From Streptomyces sp. CGMCC 4.7035 (lineage in GTDB: Bacteria > Actinomycetota > Actinomycetes > Streptomycetales > Streptomycetaceae), in assembly GCF_031583065.1 (NCBI RefSeq), contig NZ_CP134053.1, forward strand, positions 2,542,001-2,606,000: a stretch of DNA of 64,000 bases, read 5' to 3'. Below, piece after piece: positions 57,422 to 64,000 of the stretch. Position 1 is the stretch's first letter; each line of letters begins with the position of its first letter. The notes beneath the pieces were generated by a model, which was not told where the DNA came from, ran no database searches, and saw only the letters and a list, made by a program, of their open reading frames with translations. Position numbers and translations under genes: made by a program.

Positions 57422-58489
57422 ATGCGCTACATCATCATCGGAGCAGGGGCGGTCGGCGGAACCATCGGTGCGCGGCTGGCCGGGGCGGGGCGCGAGGTGG
57501 TCCTGGTCGCGCGGGGCGCGCAGTACACGGCGCTGCGCGAGGACGGACTGCGCTTCCGTACCCCGGACGGCGAGCACACCCACCGGCTTCCGGTCGTCGA
57601 CGGTCCGGCGGCACTGGGCGCGTTGCGCACGGACGACGTGCTCGTGCTCACCGTCAAGACGCAGGACAGCGAGGCCGCGCTGGACGCCTGGGGGCCGGCT
57701 CCGGTGGCGGGTGGAGGTAGCGCCGCCGAACGGTTGCCCGTGGTCTGCGCGCAGAACGGCGTCGAGAGCCAGCGGATCGCCCTGCGCCGCTTCCGCCGCG
57801 TGTACGGCGTCTGCGTCTGGCTGCCGTGCACCTTCGTCGAACCGGGCGTCGTCTCCGCGGCCGGCACCCCGCTCACCGGCATCCTGCACATGGGCCGCTA
57901 CCCGCACGGCGCCGACGAGACCGCCCGCCGGATCGCCGCCGACCTGGAGAAGGCGCGGTTCGAGGCCCCGGTCGTGCCGGACGTGGCGCGCTGGCAGTAC
58001 GCCAAGCTGCTGGGCAACCTCGCCAACGCCGTCGAGGCGGTCAGTGGGCCGATCGCCGACGAGGTGGCGCGGGGGCTGTACGAACGGGTGCGCGCCGAGG
58101 GCGAGTCGGTGCTCCGGGCCGCCGGGATCCCGTACGCGAGCCAGGCGGAGCAGAAGGAGGCGCGCGGGGACAAGGTCCGTCTGGAGCCCCTCGACGGGGC
58201 CGAGCGAGGCGGTGGCTCCTCCTGGCAGTCCCTCACCCGTGGCACCGGCACCATCGAGGCCGACCACCTCAACGGCGAGATCGTCCTCCTGGGCCGGCTG
58301 CACGGCGTACCGACCCCGCTGAACGAACTGCTGCAACGGCTGGCCAACACCTTCGCCCGGGAGCGGCGGGCGGCCGGATCGCTGCCGGTGGCGGAGCTGA
58401 TACGGCTGGCGGACGAAGCAGACAAAATGGATGAAATATCCGAAGCGGGCGAGGCGGACGACGTGGTCTCGGCGGCTGCCGGCGCCTGA
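57422..58489 (+). CDS. Ketopantoate reductase family (ApbA/PanE) oxidoreductase
   Basis: A 355-residue NADPH-dependent reductase: dinucleotide fold YIIIGAGAVGGTIGARLAGAG, conserved Lys in LTVKTQDSEA, AQNGVES, and the catalytic Lys/Asn in YAKLLGNLANAVEA. It may reduce 2-dehydropantoate to pantoate for coenzyme A synthesis, but many paralogues in Streptomyces have other substrates, so panE is not assigned. The C-terminus has an extra acidic tail. The ATG at 57422 begins directly at the fold. Confidence 0.9.
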   Translation: MRYIIIGAGAVGGTIGARLAGAGREVVLVARGAQYTALREDGLRFRTPDGEHTHRLPVVDGPAALGALRTDDVLVLTVKTQDSEAALDAWGPAPVAGGGSAAERLPVVCAQNGVESQRIALRRFRRVYGVCVWLPCTFVEPGVVSAAGTPLTGILHMGRYPHGADETARRIAADLEKARFEAPVVPDVARWQYAKLLGNLANAVEAVSGPIADEVARGLYERVRAEGESVLRAAGIPYASQAEQKEARGDKVRLEPLDGAERGGGSSWQSLTRGTGTIEADHLNGEIVLLGRLHGVPTPLNELLQRLANTFARERRAAGSLPVAELIRLADEADKMDEISEAGEADDVVSAAAGA

Positions 58490-58562
58490 GCCCAGGCCTT
58501 CCCCCTCCGGGTTGTCGCGTTTGTTCAAGAGCCCGGAGCGGGTCGTCCCTAACGTGAGGCGT

Positions 58563-59159
58563 ATGAAGAAGGACGACCTGTACCCGTACATGACCGAATG
58601 TGCCGCCGAGGCGGCGCGCGTGGCGCGTGGCGTCACCGCGGCACAGCTCACCCGGCCCACGCACTGTCCCGAGTGGGACGTCCGCGCCATGGTGAACCAC
58701 TGGGTCCTTTACACCTCGCACGGCCTGGAGCACCGGGCCCTGCGCAAGCAGCTCCCCGAGGAGCTGGTCGCGCGCGACTTCACCGCCGACCCGGACTGGG
58801 CCGAGGCGTACGCCGCTCAGCTGGACCGGGCCGTCGCGGCCTGGGCGGACCCCGCGGTGTGGGAGGGCGAAGTCGACCTCGGCATGGCGGCGATGCCCGC
58901 CACGGAAATCGCCTCGATGATCGTCAAGGAGATGGCGGTCCACGGCTGGGACGTCGCCACGGCCACCGGCCAGGAGTTCCGCATCTCGGAGGACGCGGCC
59001 CGGCTCGTCCTCGACGTCGTGGAGACCCACGGCGACCTCTACCGCCAGTACGACGGCTTCGCCGACCCGGTCACGGTCCCCGACGACGCACCCGTGTTCG
59101 AACGTGCGCTGGCGGCCAGCGGGCGGAACCCCCGGCAGAGCACCCAAGTGGACCAATAG
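58563..59159 (+). CDS. TIGR03086-type (MDMPI N-terminal/DinB-like) protein
   Basis: A 198-residue protein with the mycothiol-dependent maleylpyruvate isomerase N-terminal fold: [21 protein letters not shown] and [16 protein letters not shown], giving the His/Glu metal-binding residues of this helical-bundle family. Such proteins are thought to act with mycothiol as transferase-like enzymes. The gene is 73 bases after the reductase and 55 bases before the DsbA-like gene, so they may be co-transcribed. Confidence 0.85.
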   Translation: MKKDDLYPYMTECAAEAARVARGVTAAQLTRPTHCPEWDVRAMVNHWVLYTSHGLEHRALRKQLPEELVARDFTADPDWAEAYAAQLDRAVAAWADPAVWEGEVDLGMAAMPATEIASMIVKEMAVHGWDVATATGQEFRISEDAARLVLDVVETHGDLYRQYDGFADPVTVPDDAPVFERALAASGRNPRQSTQVDQ

Positions 59160-59214
59160 AACAACCGTGAATTGGGCCGGTACTTCGCGCCAATGGAGTC
59201 CTAGTGTCGACCGC

Positions 59215-59832
59215 ATGACCAACGCATCGCCCATCCGCGTCGACTTCTACTTCGACCCCGCCTGCCCCTTCGCCTGGATCACCTCCCGCTGGCTGCTGGA
59301 GGTCGAGCGGGAGCGCCCGCTCGACCTCCGCTTCCATGCGATGAGCCTCTACCTGCACAACGTCGGCAATGAACTCCCCGAGTGGTACCGGGAGCTGGTC
59401 GACAAGTCGATCGGCCCGGTGCGCGTCGCCGTGGCCGCCGCCGAACGGCACGGCGAGAAGGTGCTGCGCGACCTGTACACCGCCTTCGGCACCCGGATCC
59501 ACGAGCGCAAGGCGGAGGACTTCGACGCGGTGGTCGCCGAATCGCTCGCCGAACTCGGCCTTCCGGCCGACCTGGCGGCCGCCGCGCACGATCCCGCGTA
59601 CGACGAGGCCGTGCGCCGCAGCCATGACGCGGGCGCCGAGCCCGACTCGGGCGGCTACGTGGGAACGCCCACCCTTCATGTCGACGGAACGGTGTGGTTC
59701 GGACCGGTACTGCGCGCCGTCCCGCGCGGCGAGCAGGCGGCCGAACTCTTCGACAGCTTCCGGGTACTGGCCGCGCACCCCGACTTCTTCGAGCTCAAGC
59801 GGACCAGGACGGGAGGGCTGTCCTTCGACTGA
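59215..59832 (+). CDS. DsbA-fold protein, mycothiol-dependent nitroreductase (Rv2466c-like) family
   Basis: A 205-residue thioredoxin-fold protein: [23 protein letters not shown] at the N-terminus, a helical insertion, then [14 protein letters not shown] with the cis-Pro. It resembles the mycobacterial mycothiol-dependent nitroreductase Rv2466c (from memory CPWC motif). Here the second Cys of the motif is Ala (CPFA), so a monothiol mechanism or loss of that redox activity is expected. The neighbouring MDMPI-type gene fits a mycothiol theme. Confidence 0.85.
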   Translation: MTNASPIRVDFYFDPACPFAWITSRWLLEVERERPLDLRFHAMSLYLHNVGNELPEWYRELVDKSIGPVRVAVAAAERHGEKVLRDLYTAFGTRIHERKAEDFDAVVAESLAELGLPADLAAAAHDPAYDEAVRRSHDAGAEPDSGGYVGTPTLHVDGTVWFGPVLRAVPRGEQAAELFDSFRVLAAHPDFFELKRTRTGGLSFD

Positions 59833-59878
59833 AGCCCCGCCGGAGGTCCGAAGTCCCCGGTCGGGCCGGCGCCCGGAC

Positions 59879-60631
59879 CTAAGCGCCCAGCGCCGCCGGC
59901 ACCGGTGTCCGCGCCGCCTCGTACCGCTCCAGCGCCACCCGTGCCACCTCCGGTGCGGGTCCCAGGACCTCCGCCAGGACGTCCGCCTCGGCCGCGCCCC
60001 GCGCGATACGGTCCGGCAGGAAGCCGGGGGCCAGGACGTACGGTGCCACGGCCACCCGGGCGCAGCCCGCCGCCCGCAGGTCGCGCACCGCGTCCTCCGT
60101 GCGCGGCAGGGACGCGGAGGCGAACGCAGGCCGCACGGCGCACCAACCGGTGTGCCGCCACTCCCGCGCGATGTCAGCGATCACTGCGATCGCCTCCGGA
60201 TCCGTGGACCCCGCCGAGGCCAGCACGACCCCGGTCGAGGACTTGTCGGCCGGGGTCAGCCCGGCCTCGTACAGACGCCGTTCGAGGGCGTGCAGCAGCA
60301 ACGGCGAGGGGCCCAGTACGTCCGCCTGCCGGATCCGCAGCCGCGGCGGCGCCTCACGCAGGACCCCCGGGATGTCGGCCTTCGCGTGGAACGCCCTGGT
60401 CAGGAGGAGAGGAAGGGCTACGACGTCCCGTACGCCCTCCGTCGCCAGGGACTCCAGCAACCCGTGCACGGAGGGCAGGTTGAAGTCCAGGAAGCCGGTC
60501 TCCACGCGCAGCCCGGGCCGCAGCGACCGTACCCGCCGGACGAGGGCGTGGACGGTGGCGGCATGCCGCGGGTCGCGGCTGCCATGGGCGATCACCACGA
60601 GAACGGGCGGGAGGAACGGCTTCTGGTACAC
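59879..60631 (-). CDS. Sirohydrochlorin chelatase (CbiX/SirB type)
   Basis: A 250-residue CbiX-family chelatase. The two metal/tetrapyrrole His sites are VVIAHGSRDPRHAATV in the first half and LTRAFHAKADIPG later; a second, weaker repeat follows (SAGSTDPEA ... YVLAPGFLPDRIA). It inserts Fe into sirohydrochlorin to make siroheme for sulfite or nitrite reductase. It is the last gene of the sulfur operon, 6 bases after the permease, which fits siroheme for sulfite reduction. Confidence 0.9.
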   Translation of the reverse strand: MYQKPFLPPVLVVIAHGSRDPRHAATVHALVRRVRSLRPGLRVETGFLDFNLPSVHGLLESLATEGVRDVVALPLLLTRAFHAKADIPGVLREAPPRLRIRQADVLGPSPLLLHALERRLYEAGLTPADKSSTGVVLASAGSTDPEAIAVIADIAREWRHTGWCAVRPAFASASLPRTEDAVRDLRAAGCARVAVAPYVLAPGFLPDRIARGAAEADVLAEVLGPAPEVARVALERYEAARTPVPAALGA

Positions 60632-60637
60632 GGGAGT

Positions 60638-61549
60638 TCAGCTCTTGACGAGGAGACCGCGGCCGCGCAGCACCCGCCGCTCCAGCGGACTGAAGATCAG
60701 CAGGTCGATCGCGATGCCGACGAACAGGATCAGGATGATGGCCTCGAACACCATGGACATCGAGCTGGCGTTGCGGCCGTTCTCCAGCAGCGCGCCCAGG
60801 CCGATGCCCAGGTCGGGCGAGGAGGCGATGATCTCCGCCGCCATCAGCGAGCGCCAGGAGAAGGCCCAGCCCTGCTTCAGACCCGCCAGGTAGCCCGGCA
60901 GCGCGGCCGGCATGACGATGTGCCAGGCGCCCCTCAGGCCGGTCGCGCCCATCGTGCGGCCCGCCCGCAGGAACAGCGGCGGCACCTGGTCGACGCCGGA
61001 GACGAGGCCGTTGGCGATGGACGGGACGGCGCCGAGCAGGATCACCGCGTACATCATCGAGTTGTTCAGACCCAGCCAGATCACGGCCGGCGGCACCCAC
61101 GCCACCGACGGCAGCGACTGGAGCCCGGACAGGATCGGGCCTATGGCCGCGCGCACGAACTTCACCCGGGCCACCAGCAGGCCCAGCGGGGTGCCGATGG
61201 CGAGGGCGAACAGGAAGCCCAGCAGACCGCGCGAGATGCTGGTCCAGATGTAGTCGAGGAGCTTGCCCTCCAGCCAGGCGTTCTTGAACTCGGCCCCCAC
61301 GTCGGCGGGCGAGGGCAGCTTGGTCGGGTCGTCGACGATCTTCAGCGAGATCAGCGCCTGCCAGACGACCAGCACCACCGCGATCGCGACGATCGGCGGC
61401 AGGATCTTGTTGACGAGCGTCTGCCGGAACGGCGTACGGCTCGTGTCCGAGGTCTCCAGGGCGTCGAGGCCCGCTTCCAGGCCGCCCAGCCCGGTGCTGT
61501 CCTTGACGGGGGTGTCGGCCGTCGTGCCGGTGGTCTCAGTGCTGGCCAT
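60638..61549 (-). CDS. ABC transporter permease, sulfonate/nitrate/taurine type
   Basis: A 303-residue permease: N-terminal cytoplasmic segment, about six helices, and the coupling loop APGYLAGLKQGWAFSWRSLMAAEIIAS preceded by FLRAGRTMGATGLRGAWHIVMPAALP (short extracts). The SsuC/TauC/NrtB family takes up organosulfur compounds or nitrate; the sulfur gene context points to sulfonate or sulfate esters. ATG at 61549 overlaps the ATPase gene's 3' end by 14 bases. Confidence 0.92.
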   Translation of the reverse strand: MASTETTGTTADTPVKDSTGLGGLEAGLDALETSDTSRTPFRQTLVNKILPPIVAIAVVLVVWQALISLKIVDDPTKLPSPADVGAEFKNAWLEGKLLDYIWTSISRGLLGFLFALAIGTPLGLLVARVKFVRAAIGPILSGLQSLPSVAWVPPAVIWLGLNNSMMYAVILLGAVPSIANGLVSGVDQVPPLFLRAGRTMGATGLRGAWHIVMPAALPGYLAGLKQGWAFSWRSLMAAEIIASSPDLGIGLGALLENGRNASSMSMVFEAIILILFVGIAIDLLIFSPLERRVLRGRGLLVKS

Positions 61550-62324
61550 GACGGCGGATCTCCCCACGCAGGACATCGGTGATCTCGAGGGACAGTTCGG
61601 CCACGGGGGCGTCCTCGATGCGGCGCGGCTGTGGAATGTCCACCTTCCACTCGCGCGCCACGCGCCCCGGCCGGGAGGACAGCAGCACGACGCGCTGCGC
61701 CAGGCGCACGGCCTCGCGCACGTTGTGCGTGACGAACAGGACCGACACGCCCGTCTCCCCCCAGATCCGGGTCAGCTCGTCGTGCAGCACGTCGCGCGTG
61801 ATCGCGTCCAGTGCGGCGAACGGCTCGTCCATCAGCAGCAGTTGGCTGTCCTGGGCGAGCGCGCGGGCCATCGCCACGCGCTGGCGCATACCGCCGGACA
61901 GCTCGTGCACCCGCTTGCCGTACGCCCCCTTGAGCCGTACGAGTTCGAGCAGCTCCTCGGCGCGGTCGCGCCGCTCGTTCTTCGGAACTCCCCTGAGCTT
62001 CAGGGCAAGTTCTATGTTCTTGCCCGCGGTCAGCCACGGGAACAGGGCGTGCTCCTGGAACATCAGAGCGGGACGCCCGTCGGTCTTGATGCTGCCGGCG
62101 GAGGGCTCGTCGAGCCCCGCCACCAGATTCAGCAGAGTGGACTTGCCGCAGCCCGAGGCCCCCAGGAGGGTGACGAACTCGCCCGGTGCGACATCCAGGG
62201 CGATGCCGTCGAGGACGAGCTGCTGCCCGGCGGGCCCGGGGAAGGACTTCGAGACGTTCTCGATGCGGGCTGCGTACTCCACCGACTCGGCGCCGTCGGC
62301 GGCCTTGGCGAGGGTGGTGGCCAT
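61536..62324 (-). CDS. ABC transporter ATPase, sulfonate/nitrate/taurine type
   Basis: A 262-residue ATPase of the SsuB/TauB family: Walker A LLGASGCGKST, Q-loop MFQEHALFPWLTAGKN, signature LSGGMRQRVAMARAL, Walker B LLLMDEPFAALD and H-loop LFVTHN. The ATG at 62324 has AGGAGG 8 bases before it, while the in-frame GTG at 62333 lies inside that site, so the ATG is chosen. It overlaps the permease gene and lies 34 bases after the binding-protein gene. Confidence 0.93.
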   Translation of the reverse strand: MATTLAKAADGAESVEYAARIENVSKSFPGPAGQQLVLDGIALDVAPGEFVTLLGASGCGKSTLLNLVAGLDEPSAGSIKTDGRPALMFQEHALFPWLTAGKNIELALKLRGVPKNERRDRAEELLELVRLKGAYGKRVHELSGGMRQRVAMARALAQDSQLLLMDEPFAALDAITRDVLHDELTRIWGETGVSVLFVTHNVREAVRLAQRVVLLSSRPGRVAREWKVDIPQPRRIEDAPVAELSLEITDVLRGEIRRHGQH

Positions 62325-62358
62325 GGTCGTCACCTCCTGGGAACTCTCGGGACTGGGC

Positions 62359-63471
62359 TTACTTGACGCCGAGACCGGCGTCGTCGACGGTGCTCTCGCC
62401 CTCGGCCTTGAGGACCTTGTTCAGGAGCGTGAGGTCGTAGATGCCGTCCAGCTTCGGGTCCTTCAGCAGACCGGCCTTGACCGCGTGCTCCGCCTCGGTG
62501 TTGAGGGTGGCGGCCAGCGGGTCGTCGGTGAACTGGATGGACTTCCACGCCGGGTCCAGGACCTCGGCCGACAGGGCCTTGCCCGAGTCGGTCTTCAGCT
62601 GCGCGTTCGCCGCGGCCTTCGCCTCGTCCGGGTTGGCGTTGATCCACTTGTTGGCCTCGACCGAGGCCTTCAGCACCGCCTCGACGGCCTTCGGGTGCTC
62701 CTTGAGGAACTTCTGCGACACGATGATGTTCGTGATCACGAACTTCTTGTCCGGCCACAGGTCCGCCTCGTCGAGGAGGACCTTCGCGCCCTCGGCGACC
62801 AGCTTCGAGGCGGTCGGCTCCGGCACCCAGGCGCCGTCGATCGAACCGGCCTTGTAGGCGTCCGGGGTGACCTTGTTCTCGGTGCGGACCACCGAGACGT
62901 CGCCCTTGCCGCTCTCCGCGTCGACCTTCCAGCCCTGCTCCGCGATCCAGTTGAGGAACGCCACGTCCTGCGTGTTGCCGAGCTGCGGGGTCGCGATCTT
63001 CTTCCCCTTGACGTCCTTCAGGGACTTGATCTTCTTCGGGTTCACCACGAGCTTCACACCGCCGGAAGCCGAACCCCCGATGATGCGCAGGTTCTTGCCG
63101 TCGGACTTCGTGTAGCCGTTGATCGACGGGGACGGGCCGATCCAGCCGATGTCGATGGAGCCGGAGTTCAGGGCCTCGATCTCCGAGGGGCCGGCGTTGA
63201 AGATCTGGTACTTGGCCCGCGTGGCGCCGAGCGCCTTCTGGAAGTAGCCCTTGTTCACACCGACGAGAGCGGTGCCGTGGGTCAGGTTGCCGAAGTAGCC
63301 GATCTTGACGGAGTCGAGCCCGTCGAGCTTCTGCGATCCGGCTGCGATCTTCTGGCTGGACGTGTTGTCGTCGGCCTTGGAGCCGTAACTGCAGGCGGCG
63401 AGGGTGAGGAGGGGAAGAGCGGTGACCACGGCGATGCCGCGGCGAAGGAAGGACGAGCGATTGGCAGGCAC
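62359..63471 (-). CDS. ABC transporter substrate-binding lipoprotein, sulfonate/taurine type
   Basis: A 370-residue lipoprotein: signal GIAVVTALPLLTLAAC with lipobox TLAAC, then a SsuA/TauA/NrtA-like domain (KIGYFGNLTHGTALVGVNKGYFQKALG, NSGSIDIGWIGPSPSINGY). It captures aliphatic sulfonates, taurine or a similar anion. GTG at 63471 with an AGAGGA site is preferred over GTG at 63504. A candidate short upstream peptide ORF lies between it and cysN. Confidence 0.92.
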   Translation of the reverse strand: MPANRSSFLRRGIAVVTALPLLTLAACSYGSKADDNTSSQKIAAGSQKLDGLDSVKIGYFGNLTHGTALVGVNKGYFQKALGATRAKYQIFNAGPSEIEALNSGSIDIGWIGPSPSINGYTKSDGKNLRIIGGSASGGVKLVVNPKKIKSLKDVKGKKIATPQLGNTQDVAFLNWIAEQGWKVDAESGKGDVSVVRTENKVTPDAYKAGSIDGAWVPEPTASKLVAEGAKVLLDEADLWPDKKFVITNIIVSQKFLKEHPKAVEAVLKASVEANKWINANPDEAKAAANAQLKTDSGKALSAEVLDPAWKSIQFTDDPLAATLNTEAEHAVKAGLLKDPKLDGIYDLTLLNKVLKAEGESTVDDAGLGVK

Positions 63472-63587
63472 GGGAGGTGTTCCTCTCGTTGGCCCGGCGG
63501 TCACGGTCTTTCAGGCCGTGGCCGGGAGGTCGGCAGGTCTTCGTTTACGGCGGTGGGGGGTGAGGGCGCGCAGGCAGTGCGCGTACG

Positions 63588-63692
63588 TCATCGCGCACAT
63601 CGCGCCACCCCGCCCTGCCCGCTGCCGAGGGCACCGCTGCCGACGCGGCCGCCCTCCTTCGCGAACGACGAGTAGAAGCAGGTGGTGATCAT
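63588..63692 (-). CDS. Candidate short peptide ORF between cysN and the binding-protein gene
   Basis: A 34-codon frame begins with ATG two bases after the cysN stop and encodes MITTCFYSSFAKEGG followed by a Gly/Ser/Arg-rich end with a Cys near the C-terminus. The close spacing to cysN allows translational coupling. A second overlapping frame of similar size (ATG near 63598, beginning MCAMTYAHCLRALTP) is also open. Cys codons in a short leader upstream of sulfur-uptake genes could sense cysteine supply, but this is inference. It may also be a chance frame. Confidence 0.3.
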   Translation of the reverse strand: MITTCFYSSFAKEGGRVGSGALGSGQGGVARCAR

Positions 63693-63694
63693 GG

Positions 63695-64000
63695 TCAGAA
63701 GTCCCACCCGTCGTCGTCGGCCTCGTCCTTCACCGGCTCGGGCGCGGCGAACGACTCGCCGACCATGCCCGCGGTGAGGGTGGTGCCGTCGGCCGGGTCG
63801 ATCAGAATGAACGAACCGGTGCGGCGGGAGTCCGCGTACGAGTCCACCGGCAGCGGCTCGGCGGTGCGGATCTTCAGGCGGCCGATGTCGTTGGCGACGA
63901 GCTGTCCCGGGTGCGGGTGCAGGGACAGGTCGTCGAGCGTGAGACGGGACGGGATGTCCTTGACGATCGCCTTGACCGTGCGGGTGCCGTGCTTGAGCAG
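63695..64000 (-). CDS. cysN: Sulfate adenylyltransferase subunit 1, C-terminal part (CysN, truncated by window edge)
   Basis: The minus strand encodes LLKHGTRTVKAIVKDIPSRLTLDDL, then LVANDIGRLKIRTAEPLPVDSYADSR and GSFILIDPADGTTLTAGM before the stop. This is the third domain of the EF-Tu-like GTPase subunit of ATP sulfurylase, which powers sulfate activation to adenosine 5'-phosphosulfate with CysD. The GTPase domain lies beyond the right edge. The gene heads the local sulfur operon and is followed after about 225 bases by the sulfur ABC importer. Confidence 0.92.
   Translation of the reverse strand: MLKHGTRTVKAIVKDIPSRLTLDDLSLHPHPGQLVANDIGRLKIRTAEPLPVDSYADSRRTGSFILIDPADGTTLTAGMVGESFAAPEPVKDEADDDGWDF

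Overview
The window is a segment of a Streptomyces chromosome. It has very high GC with strong third-position GC bias, many GTG starts, many ATGA/GTGA stop-start overlaps, a two-domain geosmin synthase, a conservon (CvnA-D), an SSI-type protease inhibitor and the glycogen-linked trehalose genes TreX/TreY/TreZ. The order geosmin synthase - trehalose genes - SAV2148-type HEPN protein - sulfur assimilation genes resembles, from memory, the core-genome neighbourhood of geoA in other Streptomyces. I could not run a search to confirm this. No rRNA, tRNA or CRISPR array was seen.

Layout. 0-6.3 kb: an ECF sigma factor translationally coupled to a membrane protein, a lipoprotein, a small membrane-anchored protein, then a response regulator/histidine kinase pair whose 3' end runs into decayed 62-bp tandem repeats. 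6.4-8.9 kb: a flavin-based transmembrane electron-transfer module (ferric-reductase-like protein, FMN-binding protein with a flavinylation motif, and an ApbE flavin transferase broken by a frameshift). 9.1-17.7 kb: a QAT/OpuC-type osmoprotectant ABC importer whose binding protein is separated from the ATPase and permeases by a conservon. 17.9-20.7 kb: an IS200/IS605 element (TnpA plus TnpB) abutting a truncated, frameshifted LCAT-like hydrolase pseudogene. 20.8-29.7 kb: VOC protein, DUF6230/DUF6114 pair, secreted protein, AA10 lytic polysaccharide monooxygenase, ARMT1-like (DUF89) protein and a hydrolase/P450 operon.

29.9-44.1 kb: geosmin synthase geoA, a hypothetical protein overlapping its 3' end, a PDZ protein, an Xaa-Pro peptidase, a kinase-fold protein lacking catalytic residues, treZ, an FHA protein, an M14 peptidase coupled to an SSI inhibitor, a lipoamide-dehydrogenase-like enzyme and a divergent LysR regulator. 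44.3-54.6 kb: treY and glgX/treX, a copper amine oxidase that appears split into two secreted polypeptides, a HEPN-domain protein, a DEDD exonuclease, a GGCCAAG-rich low-complexity tract and a phosphotransferase. 54.8-64 kb: an MMPL transporter, a ketopantoate-reductase-like enzyme, a MDMPI/DinB-fold protein, a DsbA-like nitroreductase-family protein, and on the minus strand the tail of a sulfur-assimilation operon: cysN (partial), a sulfonate/taurine-type ABC importer and a sirohydrochlorin chelatase.

How the parts work together. TreX, TreY and TreZ would turn glycogen into trehalose by debranching, terminal isomerisation and hydrolysis. The ferric-reductase/FMN pair would carry NAD(P)H electrons across the membrane, possibly under the adjacent two-component system. 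The sulfur genes would import sulfur sources, activate sulfate and supply siroheme for sulfite reductase. The most unusual points are the split amine oxidase, the IS605-linked pseudogene, the broken apbE, the kinase-derived tandem repeats, the dispersed palindromic repeats (one inside the cvnD frame) and the GGCCAAG tract.
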